Source: Prostheceraeus crozeri (taxonomy: Eukaryota > Platyhelminthes > Polycladida > Euryleptidae). Taken from it: 64,000 nucleotides of DNA. The stretch is taken from assembly GCA_907163375.1 (NCBI GenBank), contig CAJQUW010001401.1, forward strand, positions 1-64,000, read 5' to 3'. The notes beneath the pieces were generated by a model, which was given only the letters and a program-made list of their open reading frames with translations, was not told the origin of the DNA and ran no database searches. Numbering within the stretch: the stretch's first letter is position 1; each line of letters starts with the position of its first letter. This document shows, piece after piece, positions 1 to 8,909 of this stretch. A program made the translations under genes and the position numbers.

Positions 1-3000
1 TTCAGAGGAGCTTCGCTCCGATTAAATGAATGTTGAAAAAAATGTCTACAACAATATAAAGAACAATATGATAAAGAATATATTTATCAGTTACAAATAT
101 TAAATCAAAATTATCATCAAAATACATTTAATATTACAAAAGAAATTAATGAAACACATGAAATATATCAAGATAAATTTGAAAAACTAGAACAGTCAAA
201 ACAACCAGCACAAGCGAATATATTATATTATCAGGGACATTTTATATTGTGTAAAGATGTTTCTATATTTACAAAAACTTCAGATAATAAAAATTTTCCT
301 TGTCTTCAATGTATGACAAGTTTTAGAACTTTAGAAGAAATGAATAGACATTTGGAGAATTGCCAACAAAATGAAGCAGTTCAAAATACTTTTCCTAAAG
401 ATGATTATTTAGAATACAATAAATGGTATTTTAAAAATAAAGTACCCTTTTACTATTTATTGTGATTTTGAAGCATATAATGTTAATATGACACAAAATC
501 GAACGGAAAGTTCCAGGGCTTCACCCGATTCTGAAAATGGTACGGGCCAAGCCCTAGAACCTTCGGTTTGTAATTATGAAAAAAGTGCACCTGGAAAAAG
601 TTCAGCTGAACAAAGTAAAGAAAAATATTTATTTGAACAAAAACCATTATGTTGGGGAATGTACATTCATTCAAATTATCCTGAATTATTTAAATCAGAA
701 TATTTACAATACTATGGTGAAGATAGTTCAGAAATGTTTACAAAGAAAGTAGAAGAATTACAAGGACGTTTTTCACAATTGCTTGAAACAAATATTCCAA
801 TGATGCCATTAACAGAAAAAGAAAAATTAAATTTTATTAATGAAACAAAATGTTATTACTGTGGAAGAGAATTTACAAAAAATTATAAAAATGGCAAAGA
901 TCATGATCATCTAAATGGATTATATAGAGGTGCAGCACATAATTCTTGTAATCTTAATGCTAATAAATTTAAATATAACTTTGTTCCTCTATATTTCTAC
1001 AATGGTTCTAAATATGATTTCCATCTAGTAATGAAAGATTTATTTTCATCTGAAAAATTACAACAACAACAAATAAATGTACTATGTAAAACAGAAGAAG
1101 AATATTTTTCAATGCAATTAGGTTGCATTAGAATTTTAGATGCATTTAGATTTTTTACTCCTTATTCATTAGATGTTATGGGAAAAACTTTGAAACCTGA
1201 ACAATGTAAAATATTAAATAAATATAATTTAAAACCTTTAAAAGGCATATTTCCGTATGAGTATATAGTCTGCGGCTCACAGTCGAAGACTGATATAACT
1301 GGAGATAAAACCTGTGGTTCACAGTCGAAGACTGATTTTAATTCTGTGAATAAAATTATGGAAGAAGAACAACTTCCTCCAATAAATAAATTTAAAACAA
1401 CATTAAAACAATCAAAATTATCTGACGAAGACTATGCAGAAGCTGAAAAAAATTGGAGAGAGTTAAATTGTAAAACAATGTATGATTATACTATGAAATA
1501 TCTACAGATAGATGTATTAATACTAGCTGATCTTTTTGAAAACTTTCGTGATATGTGTTTAGAATATTACGGAATAGATCCATGTTATTGTTATTCTACA
1601 CCAGGTTTAACATGGCTAGCAGGATTAAAACATACTGGTGTTCAAGCCGATGGCTCTAGGACAAAGTCCGTTAAACTTAAACATTATAAAGAAAATACAT
1701 ATGATAAATTATTATTTTTTGAATCTGGAATTAGAGGTGGAGTTTCATCAGTTTTAGGTAATAGATATGTTAAATGTTATAATAAGAAAGTAAATCCACA
1801 AGAATATGGAATAATGAAACCTTTATCTCCAGAAGAAAAAGAAAAATATTAGAAATTTTTTCGAACGAAACGAGAAGGAGTAGAACGTGAAAAAGCAATT
1901 GATGAATTCATGAGAGAAAACTATTTGTTATATTATGATTTTAATAGCTTATATTCTTCTTGCATGATACAAGAATTACCAACAGGTGAAATGTCATGGT
2001 GTAATAATCTAGATTATCAAAGAACATATGATGGTGAAAATAATTTTGGTTATGTATATGAAGTTGATTTAGTATACCCTGATTATATAAAAGATAAAAC
2101 AAAATATTTTCCTTTCTGTCCCGAAAACAAAATTCCTAATATAGAAGATTTTTCAGATTATCAAAAATCTTTAATTCCTAAGAAATATAGACCAACAAAA
2201 AAACTTATGTTAACACAAAGCAATAAAGGAAAGTATGTTGTTGAAGGAAGAATGCTAGATTGGTATTTAGATCATGGAATGATTCTCACCAAAATACATC
2301 GAAAACTATTTTATCAAAAATCTAGGTGGTTAAAAGATTATATAGAGTTCAATATTGAAAAACGTAAAATAGCTAAAAGAAATAAAGATGATTTTGGAAA
2401 CGTGTTCTTCAAATTAATGAATAATGCATTTTATGGTAAGACTTTAGAAAATGTGCGTAATAGACAAAATATTGAAATAGTTTATGATAAAGATAGGTTT
2501 CAAAATTTAACAAGGAAACCTACATATAAAAGAACTACTAGATTTAGTGATGAACTATGTGCTGTACATTTACGTCGAATTAGCGTAAAACATGATAAGT
2601 TTAATTTTATTGGTTTCACTATATTAGAATTAGCTAAACTATTTATGTATAGATTTATATATGATTATTTAGCACCTGCTTATGGCAAAAACTATAAATT
2701 ACACTTTACAGATACCGATTCTGTTTTCTTAGAATTAACAATACCGTATAATTCTACACTTGATGAAGAAATAGATAAAATAAAAGATATCATTCATCCT
2801 TCTGATTTATGTAAAGTAAAAGATGAATTAGAAGGAAATGAAGATTTCATAACAGAAGCTATATTTTTAAAATCTAAATGTTACTGTTATGATACAACTA
2901 ATAATATTAGGACATCGGAGATGTCTTCCAGGGCTTCGCCCGTTAAAACACATAAAACATTAAAAGGAATTTCAAAGGCATCAGTGGCTAATCAAATAAC

Positions 3001-3175
3001 ATTTCAAGATTATAAAAATGCATTATTTAATAATGAAATAAAAACAGCATGTAATTATAGACTTAATTCAAAAAAACATAACATGTATTTAAAAGAAGAA
3101 CATAAATTAGCATTAGATCCATTTGATGATAAAAGAAAAATTTTACCTGATGGAATAACTACTTCACCTTTTTAA
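1..3175 (+). pseudogene. Protein-primed DNA polymerase B, copy 1, broken and 5'-truncated by the window
   Basis: This is the family B polymerase of the Polinton, expected to replicate the linear element from a protein primer. Visible parts are a C2H2-like finger (about 298-366), an exonuclease motif DFEAYNV (about 466-486), an endonuclease VII-like finger with DHDH (about 850-960), the TPG region near 1600, polymerase motif A DFNSLYSS (about 1937), motif B NNAFYGK (about 2420) and motif C DTDS (about 2711). Breaks relative to copy 2 are a TGA at 34-36 where copy 2 has TTA, one extra T near 447-451, one A missing near 1843-1847 and one extra T near 1855-1860. All the indels are in homopolymers. 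Three hairpin insertions (538-570, 1268-1297, 2910-2945) are absent from copy 2, and one 48-nt insertion of copy 2 is absent here. Confidence 0.93.
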
Positions 3176-3256
3176 TTTTCTAATTTCTAAGATAGACAAA
3201 TTTCATATATACATAAAATAAAAAAAATATTGTAACACTATATTTGTATATTTTTA

Positions 3257-4024
3257 TCACTCCGCGAAAATATTTTCGATAACTCTTTCATGAATTTTTT
3301 TATCAATATTAATTGTAATGAAGCCATAATCTTTTGACCAAGCATTGTTACACGATTGTTTAAATTCATCTTTATTTCTTACGCATAAATCTCTTAACAA
3401 ATCACTTAAGTTTCTTGCATTTATTTCAAATAGTATAAATATATTTGCATTCTTTCTAATAACACTTCCGTCTAATGAATACATACTTTGTGTTAAATAA
3501 AATACACTACAGTTATTATGTCTACCTCTTGTGAAATAATTTCTCTGAACTGACTGATTTCTATCATTAACACAATCATCAAAAATTACACAATGTTTCA
3601 TTGTTTTATCTAGTTTACTAGGATCTTGCATATTACCACTATCATCTATTAATTGTATCTTTATATGGTTATTTTTATTAGATTCTACTAACTGATTATT
3701 TTTTGCTGCTTCTTCACACCACGAACTTATTTCTTCTTCATCTTCAGATTTTTCATATTCTTTGAATAATGAAGCAATTGCTGTTTTTTTAAGATTATTT
3801 TCAAATCCATATTTTAAAAATTGATAGACGGGTTGTTCTGCCGTTGTTGTATAAATTATAAGATTGTTATAATCCAAAAAATGTGGAGTCGTTAAAATTT
3901 TAAATAATAGATACGTTTTTCCGCAACCTGATCTTCCACAAATAACTGACAAAACTTTATTAGATAAATTTGGATGATGATTAAATTTAAGTTTTTTTTT
4001 ATTTAATGGAGGTAGTTCACTCAT
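3257..4024 (-). CDS. Genome-packaging ATPase (FtsK/HerA, A32-like), copy 1
   Basis: A 255-residue P-loop ATPase expected to pump the element's DNA into capsids, one of the core Polinton genes. The Walker A motif GRSGCGKT is near residues 30-37, and a hydrophobic strand ending in FDDC near residue 148 is the Walker B. The stretch FYLTQSMYSLD that follows matches the sensor-like TQ region of this family. It converges with the polymerase gene, with about 80 bases between the stops. The ATG at 4024 sits directly after an A-rich leader, as in other genes of the element. It differs from copy 2 at only a few residues (LP versus VL near the start, H versus N later). It is intact. Confidence 0.9.
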   Translation of the reverse strand: MSELPPLNKKKLKFNHHPNLSNKVLSVICGRSGCGKTYLLFKILTTPHFLDYNNLIIYTTTAEQPVYQFLKYGFENNLKKTAIASLFKEYEKSEDEEEISSWCEEAAKNNQLVESNKNNHIKIQLIDDSGNMQDPSKLDKTMKHCVIFDDCVNDRNQSVQRNYFTRGRHNNCSVFYLTQSMYSLDGSVIRKNANIFILFEINARNLSDLLRDLCVRNKDEFKQSCNNAWSKDYGFITINIDKKIHERVIENIFAE

Positions 4025-4104
4025 TTTTTAATAAAAAAATTTATTTTTATTTTATTTTTGTTTTTAAAGAAGAAGAAGAAAATTAAACTTCTCTAGCTTC
4101 GCGT

Positions 4105-4147
4105 GGGAGTTTATACCTCCCGAACGGGAGGTTATACCTCCCGAACC
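4105..4147 (-). repeat. Tandem hairpin repeat at the penton stop codon, two units (copy 1)
   Basis: A 21-base unit containing GGGAGG-TATAA-CCTCCC, which folds as a hairpin, is repeated twice at the 3' end of the penton gene. The stop TAA of the gene lies in the loop of the first unit. Copy 2 has three units at the same place (16308-16370). A GCGAAGC-type mini-hairpin (tagcttcgc on this strand) follows at about 4096-4104. Confidence 0.85.
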
Positions 4148-4920
4148 AAAAGATCTATCATAATCTCTTCACCTCCAAAATTTATTTCTTGTCCTTTTTC
4201 ATCAGTGATTCTAATGCCAATGTTGTTAATAGTTTTTCTTGTAATAGGAAAATATATTAATGTTTGTGGAATTACATTTAATCTATAACCAATGGGTACA
4301 GTAAAAGCTGGAAAACTGAATATTAAATTTGATAATTTACCATTTATATATCCTCCTTCAATAATGTCACAATGTACAACAATTGAATTTATTTCAGTTA
4401 TTTTTGGAATCTTCTCACCTAAATGATAACCTTGACTATAGGTTTGTTTATTAAATCCTAATAGCTTTGACAATGATCTATCATGATTAAAATCAACTTG
4501 ATGATTTTCGTCTAAAGTAAGAGAAAATTTATTAACTGCCGGTTCAACTGCAAAATGTAATTGTTTCTTATCTTTAAATGATATACCTAAATGTCTCTTA
4601 ATTTCATTTGATATTGTTTCAACTTCGTAAGAACCAGGAAGAAAAGTTAGTATTTTCCATGTTTTGCCTTTATCAATAGAATATCTAAATTGATCATTCA
4701 CATCTTTGATAACGTTTTGAATAGTGTTAAATGTGGAGAAACTAGTCAATGCAATTTGATAATTTTTATTTTGTTCCAAATGTAGAATGGGTTCTAAATT
4801 ACAAGTGTGTGATGAAGTAGTTGTTATAATTTTTAACGTCGTACTAAATTTTGATGAACCCAAAATCTCTATCAAATTTTCTAAATGATTATTAATTTTG
4901 TCTAAATCTGCTGAACACAT
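4132..4920 (-). CDS. Penton-like minor capsid protein (single jelly roll), copy 1
   Basis: A 262-residue protein with the layout of Polinton/adintovirus penton proteins. It has an N-terminal helix, a strand with NYQIALTSFSTFNTI, a GSYEVETI segment, the DRSLSKLLGF segment near the middle, a GGYINGKLSNLIF segment, and a C-terminal RITDEKGQEINFGGE strand. In related elements the penton fills the icosahedral vertices. It is intact, and its start follows TTTAAAAATG. It lies between the ATPase and the 273-residue gene on the same strand. The stop codon is inside a hairpin repeat. Identification rests on recognised pattern, without a database search. Confidence 0.82.
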   Translation of the reverse strand: MCSADLDKINNHLENLIEILGSSKFSTTLKIITTTSSHTCNLEPILHLEQNKNYQIALTSFSTFNTIQNVIKDVNDQFRYSIDKGKTWKILTFLPGSYEVETISNEIKRHLGISFKDKKQLHFAVEPAVNKFSLTLDENHQVDFNHDRSLSKLLGFNKQTYSQGYHLGEKIPKITEINSIVVHCDIIEGGYINGKLSNLIFSFPAFTVPIGYRLNVIPQTLIYFPITRKTINNIGIRITDEKGQEINFGGEEIMIDLLVREV

Positions 4921-5002
4921 TTTTAAACTAAAAAATTAAATAAATATTTTTTTATGAAATATTTTTTTTATGAAAAAAGTAAAACAACAACATATTTCAG
5001 CT

Positions 5003-5040
5003 ACGGGAGAAGCCCTGGAGGACATCAGAGATGTCCGGTT
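5003..5040 (-). repeat. Double hairpin at the 3' end of the 273-residue gene, copy 1
   Basis: Two adjacent hairpins: GGACATC-AGA-GATGTCC and a GGGAGAAGCCC arm. In copy 2 (15414-15450) the second arm reads GGGCGAAGCCC in its perfect form, so one base differs. The gene's stop TGA lies in the first hairpin. This pair has the same composition as elements at 2910-2945 and 21603-21636. Confidence 0.85.
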
Positions 5041-5846
5041 ATACTTTTATAATCCTCTTCATTTAGAATTTTCTTTTCTAACAGTCTTTTCAATATAGCA
5101 TGAATTTCATTGAAACTAGAATTATGTCCTTCTTTTATTGCAGATATTAAAATATTTAATCTATTTAGTAATTCTTGTGGATCATCTGGTAAAAATACAG
5201 TTGTTTCAGTTTTCTGTTTTTCAGATAAACCTTTCCCTACTTTAACTCCCGTTGATAATAAATTTTCTAATTGTTTATAACGTCTAAGAGATTTTACTGC
5301 ACCAACTCTGTCTAACATAGCTTTATATTTTATGAGATCTTCTACAGCATAATTATTTAAATCTGCTCCTCTTAAAAGATTAACAAAATTTCTATCTAAA
5401 TTAAAAGGAGATTTATCTGGTGAAAAAATTAAACCTCGAAAAGGTTGTGGAAATATTTCTTTTTGTCCGAGATAAAATCTAGGTATTGTTTTTCCATCTA
5501 TAAATGAGATAGAATGTTCAAATTGCATAGATTTTGGTAATTTCTTATTAATGTTTGATTCTAGTAATCCATAGTCATCTAATATAGTTTTGTGCTCTGG
5601 ATCTGTTATATCAATTTGTTTATCATTATTTGTAAGTTCCTTTTCAAGAGTTTTAAATGGTTTAATAGTTTTTTCAAAATCAGTTTTTACTTGCTCGGTT
5701 TGCTGCATTTTTTCAAACATATCAGATTGAATACCAGCTTTTATCATTCTATGTTGAAGATGATTTTCTTTCATAATATTTCTTTGTTTTGTTAACTCTT
5801 CTAATTGTTTTATTCTTTTAAAATTATCAGCTCTAATTTTATCCAT
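5025..5846 (-). CDS. Conserved Polinton protein of unknown function, 273 residues, copy 1
   Basis: I do not recognise the function. The N-terminal third is charged and helical (MDKIRADNFKRIKQLEEL and onward, rich in K, E, Q), and a globular part follows with QKEIFPQPFRG and DKSPFNLDRNFVNLLRGAD. The C-terminal third is helical. I chose the ATG at 5846 because it follows TTTTAAAAATGG, like neighbouring genes. An in-frame ATG at 5912 would add 22 residues and is conserved in copy 2, so it cannot be excluded. The gene lies between penton and the hydrophobic-protein gene on one strand, suggesting a virion or assembly role (inference). The last codons are hairpin-derived. Confidence 0.8.
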   Translation of the reverse strand: MDKIRADNFKRIKQLEELTKQRNIMKENHLQHRMIKAGIQSDMFEKMQQTEQVKTDFEKTIKPFKTLEKELTNNDKQIDITDPEHKTILDDYGLLESNINKKLPKSMQFEHSISFIDGKTIPRFYLGQKEIFPQPFRGLIFSPDKSPFNLDRNFVNLLRGADLNNYAVEDLIKYKAMLDRVGAVKSLRRYKQLENLLSTGVKVGKGLSEKQKTETTVFLPDDPQELLNRLNILISAIKEGHNSSFNEIHAILKRLLEKKILNEEDYKSITGHL

Positions 5847-5967
5847 TTTTAAAATATAATATTTGAATTTTGTGGTAACATTGGAATACAGCAAAAACAT
5901 TTTACTGAACAAATTATTTTTTTATTGCTTTGTTGTTTGACATCTTTTCGTTTAAAGTTTTCTCGTT

Positions 5968-6681
5968 TTAAGTTTTGTTTAATAAAGTTTTGCTTAAATT
6001 TTCGCTTAAAGTTTTTAGCTCTTCTAAAAAAATTTTGTCATTTTCTTCATTAGAAATTTTACCATCACTAGAAATTTTGCCATCCTGTTTATTCTTATCA
6101 TCAACTTTTTCGGACTTTAAATGAAATGGCGTTTTATTAGCTTTATTAGCTATTTGATCAAATTTTTCAATCTCATCTAACGTAATAACATTATCATCAC
6201 ATACTCTTTGAAAGTAGTAATGTAGTTTATCATAGACTTCTTTAATATGTAAATGCTTAGTTTTTAATGATTTTCGTTTCTTAGTTATTAAAGATTTATC
6301 TAACATTGTAACAAGTGAAGTTGCAAAAACGCCCGTACCTGTTAAAGCTGTAGCAACTACTGGAATTACTAAAACACCTGAAGATATAACAATTGTCAAA
6401 GCACCTAAACTTATTGTTAAGAATATGCCAATTCCTTGTGTTACATTCTTAACTTTAGTCCATCTCTTTCTTAATTTTTTATAATGCTCTAATCTTGATA
6501 ATAATTGAGTTTCCTTATCTTTCATATAAGTAACTCTATCTTTGTGTTTTTCTTTATTCATTTTTTCAATGTTAATCTTTCCAATGTCCATTAAAGTAGA
6601 ACTACGTTCATATGATAACGAAGGATATATTCTTGAGGTTCCTTCCATTTCTGAAGTTCCTTCCACTTTTGTTTCTTCCAT
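5968..6681 (-). CDS. Hydrophobic two-helix membrane protein, first gene from the terminus, copy 1
   Basis: About 237 residues. After a charged, helical N-terminal 80 residues comes a long glycine-rich hydrophobic stretch (GIGIFLTISLGALTIVISSG and onward to FATSLV) that could make two membrane spans. Then comes a basic loop (KKRKS) and a charged helical tail. The ATG at 6681 follows CTTTAAAAATGG. The open frame continues upstream into the terminal repeat, but that part is not conserved in copy 2. Copy 1 has a longer N-terminal repeat (EGTSEMEGTS) than copy 2. A membrane or virion role is likely; the precise function is unknown. Confidence 0.75.
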   Translation of the reverse strand: MEETKVEGTSEMEGTSRIYPSLSYERSSTLMDIGKINIEKMNKEKHKDRVTYMKDKETQLLSRLEHYKKLRKRWTKVKNVTQGIGIFLTISLGALTIVISSGVLVIPVVATALTGTGVFATSLVTMLDKSLITKKRKSLKTKHLHIKEVYDKLHYYFQRVCDDNVITLDEIEKFDQIANKANKTPFHLKSEKVDDKNKQDGKISSDGKISNEENDKIFLEELKTLSENLSKTLLNKT

Positions 6682-6689
6682 TTTTAAAG

Positions 6690-7269
6690 AAATATTTTTA
6701 GTCACATGATATATTTTAAAAACCTGAAAAATGGATTTAAAAGACGTTTTTAAAAATACTAATTTTCGGTGTCCTTGAACGGTCATGATTTGAGCGAGGG
6801 TGAAAATCGAACCGAAGGTTCTAGGGCTTCGCCCGATTGTAATTCTCAAATTTTGAGATTTTGAAAAATTTGAAAATTGGGTATTTTTAAAAACGTCCAA
6901 ATCGGAGCGAAGCTCCTCTGGCTTTAGCCGATTTGTGAATTTAGGTCTTCATAACCTGAAAAAGGGTTCAAATTCATGAATTTATGTCGTTTTTAAAAAT
7001 GCCATTTTTTGAAAAAATGGTACTTTTTGAATGGACTAAATTCATGAATTCAGGTCTTAAAAACCTGAAAAAGGGTCTAAATTCATGAATTTATGTCGTT
7101 TTTAAAGATACTATTTTTTGAATTTTATGGTGTCCTGGAACGGTATAAATTCATGTATTTAGGTCTTAAAAACCTGAAAAAGGGACTAAATTCATGAATT
7201 TATGTCGTTTTTAAAGATACTATTTTTTTGAATTTTGTGGTGGCCTGGAACGGTCTTTTGCCCATTACT
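6690..7269. repeat. Terminal inverted repeat of Polinton copy 1
   Basis: Ends with the reverse complement of AGTAATGGGCAAAAGACCG at 7251-7269. The inside is made of several imperfect copies of a module with 'aaattcatgaatttatgtcgtttttaaa' character and 'gtcctggaacggt' stretches. Copy 1 carries three such outer modules, while the copy 2 repeats carry fewer. It also holds a GAACCGAAGGTTC / GGGCTTCGCCC double hairpin at 6805-6838 and a GGAGCGAAGCTCC / GGCTTTAGCC double hairpin at 6901-6933. The latter is missing from both copy 2 repeats. Confidence 0.9.
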
Positions 7270-7420
7270 GATGACATCAAGAATTAATGAGAATAACTAA
7301 AATGAATCTGCATTTTTCGATCAAAAGCTTAGCGCTAACGCACACTATTTGCATTTTGCTCTAACCATCTATGCGACTTCAAACAACAGAATGTGTTTAA
7401 ACAAAAGGATGTAGGCTATA

Positions 7421-7570
7421 GCTGGTGAAAAAAGCTAGCAACATTATCTTTACCAGTAGCCATCTACTAATCAGTGACAAAAAGCTGGCAAATTTCGCTT
7501 TGCCAATAGCTATCTATTGGCCAGCGACAAAAAGTAAGCAAAATTCGGTTTGCCATTAGCCATCTACTCG
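7421..7570. repeat. Imperfect tandem repeat, about 55-bp unit, three copies
   Basis: Three diverged units, each with a 'gacaaaaagctggcaaa' part and a 'gccattagccatctactc' part. They lie just upstream of the Tc1 transposase remnant. No function is visible. The stretch 7270-7420 before it shows nothing else recognisable. Confidence 0.7.
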
Positions 7571-7747
7571 CAAACTGCATTATCGCTAGCTAAGACATCG
7601 CTTGCTCGCTCACTAAAAGCCAGCGAATAGTGAGCGCTTTTCCCAGCGGGTAGCTTCCTGACTTCTTTGCGGTGGTGTTGGCAGCACTCCTGATTGCTTT
7701 CAGCTAGAAATCTATCTCTTACCGGTTGAAAACAATACAAAGCACAA

Positions 7748-8748
7748 ATGAACAATAACGAGATCGCATTCACAAAAGGCAAAGTGTCACCCTTGCTAGA
7801 ACTAGGGTTTCTTTGCGAGCTACAAGCAAGCGAATAAATGTCCCTTACACAAATGTGCATCGATGGCATAATGATGATTTTCGACTCTGTCGTAAAGAGG
7901 GCTCTGGCCGTCCACGCAAAACATCCAAACGTAGAGACCGCCTAATTTTGAGATTTGTTAAAGTTGATCCAAGTCTCTCGTTAACTGAGATGGCTGCACT
8001 AGTCTCGTCTATTTCTAAGTCCACTATTCGTAGAAGAATTATTGAGTCGAATTTCAAGAGGTGTAAGAGGCCCTCTCAGATCGAATTATCAGATCAGCAT
8101 ACAAAAAGACGTCTCGGATGGGCAATGAGTCATTGTCACTGGCGAAATCAATGGGATCGGGTTGTCTGGTCTGATGAGGCATCAGTCCGTCTGAAGGATA
8201 GTGATGGTCGATTGAGATTATGGATAAAATCTGATCAGGAAATTCCGAGACATTTACATCGTCCCCGGGTACAAGGTGGTGCGACTCTACTGATTTGGGC
8301 TGGCATTTGGACCAATGGCCGCTCTGAACTTCACATGCAGCAAGGAACCATGAATTCTGAACGCTATGTGAATGTTTTACGAATGAACATTGGCCAAATG
8401 ACAGATCAACTTGGTGATCCATCGACTTGGTTATTTATGGATGATAATGCTACGTGTCACAGGAGTAGTAGAGTCAAATTATGCAAGTCTCAATTAGGGC
8501 TTAGGACATTATCTTGGCCAGCTCGTTCTCCTGATCTGAATCCCATAGAAAATATATGGAGTATTCTAAAACGTAACGTTCGTCGTTCACTGCTACCTAC
8601 AGATGGCGTATCACAACTTACGTCATGCGCACTGTTAAAAAGAGAGTGGAGAAAGTTAGATCAGTCAGAAATCAACGATATCATCGAATCAATGCCTAGA
8701 CGAATTGGTGATGTCATTGACAATAAGGGTAGGGCCACAAAATATTAG
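7748..8748 (+). pseudogene. Tc1/mariner transposase, one frameshift near the N-terminus
   Basis: Cut-and-paste transposase of the Tc1 family. The catalytic triad is readable as D in WSDEAS (about 8171-8188), D in MDDNATCH (about 8438-8461) and E in SPDLNPIEN (about 8526-8552), with 34 residues between the second D and E (DD34E). Helix-turn-helix residues occupy the first 120 codons. The N-terminal segment beginning at the ATG at 7748 (MNNNEIAFTKGKV) is in another frame, and the reading frame shifts at about 7805-7812. The rest is open to the stop at 8748. The frameshift, and the lack of a matching left terminal repeat, mean it is unlikely to be active. Confidence 0.88.
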
Positions 8749-8879
8749 CTTCTTAAGAACCGTTACTGTATCATAGCTTATCAGATTATATAAGGACATT
8801 TAAATATATTAGAGACATGAAATAACATGAAAAATGCTTTCTGTATCATACTTATGTTTTATTTAATCAAATTTTAGGA

Positions 8880-8909
8880 TGATCCACTTTTTATGAAACG
8901 GACTGTATT
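8880..8909. repeat. Probable right terminus of the Tc1 element
   Basis: The bases CACTTTTTATGAAACGGACT followed by GTA resemble the outward end of a Tc1-type element, with TA beside it. I found no matching inverted copy upstream of 7748, so the left end seems lost. Confidence 0.45.

Larger units (their letters stand above)
1..7269 (-). mobile_element. Polinton/Maverick copy 1, partial, inverted relative to copy 2
   Basis: This is an integrated virus-like DNA transposon whose far end lies outside the window. Reading inward from its terminus at 7269, it shows the same gene order as the left part of copy 2: hydrophobic protein, conserved 273-residue protein, penton-like protein, packaging ATPase, then DNA polymerase B on the opposite strand. 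The outer end, read inward, starts AGTAATGGGCAAAAGACCG, identical to both ends of copy 2. The six bases after the end (GATGAC, 7270-7275) would be the target duplication, but the partner is off window. Protein sequences are nearly identical to copy 2, so the two are recent relatives. Confidence 0.93.

Noticed and set aside
4103-4288. Plus-strand frame over the penton 3' end with GGYTSRT repeats
   Set aside because: Shadow of the hairpin repeat on the opposite strand of a real gene.
5968-6900. 310-residue version of the hydrophobic protein
   Set aside because: The extra N-terminal part is terminal-repeat sequence and is not kept in copy 2; the ATG at 6681 fits the start context.
7564-8422. 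Minus-strand frames over the Tc1 transposase
   Set aside because: Antisense shadows of the transposase.
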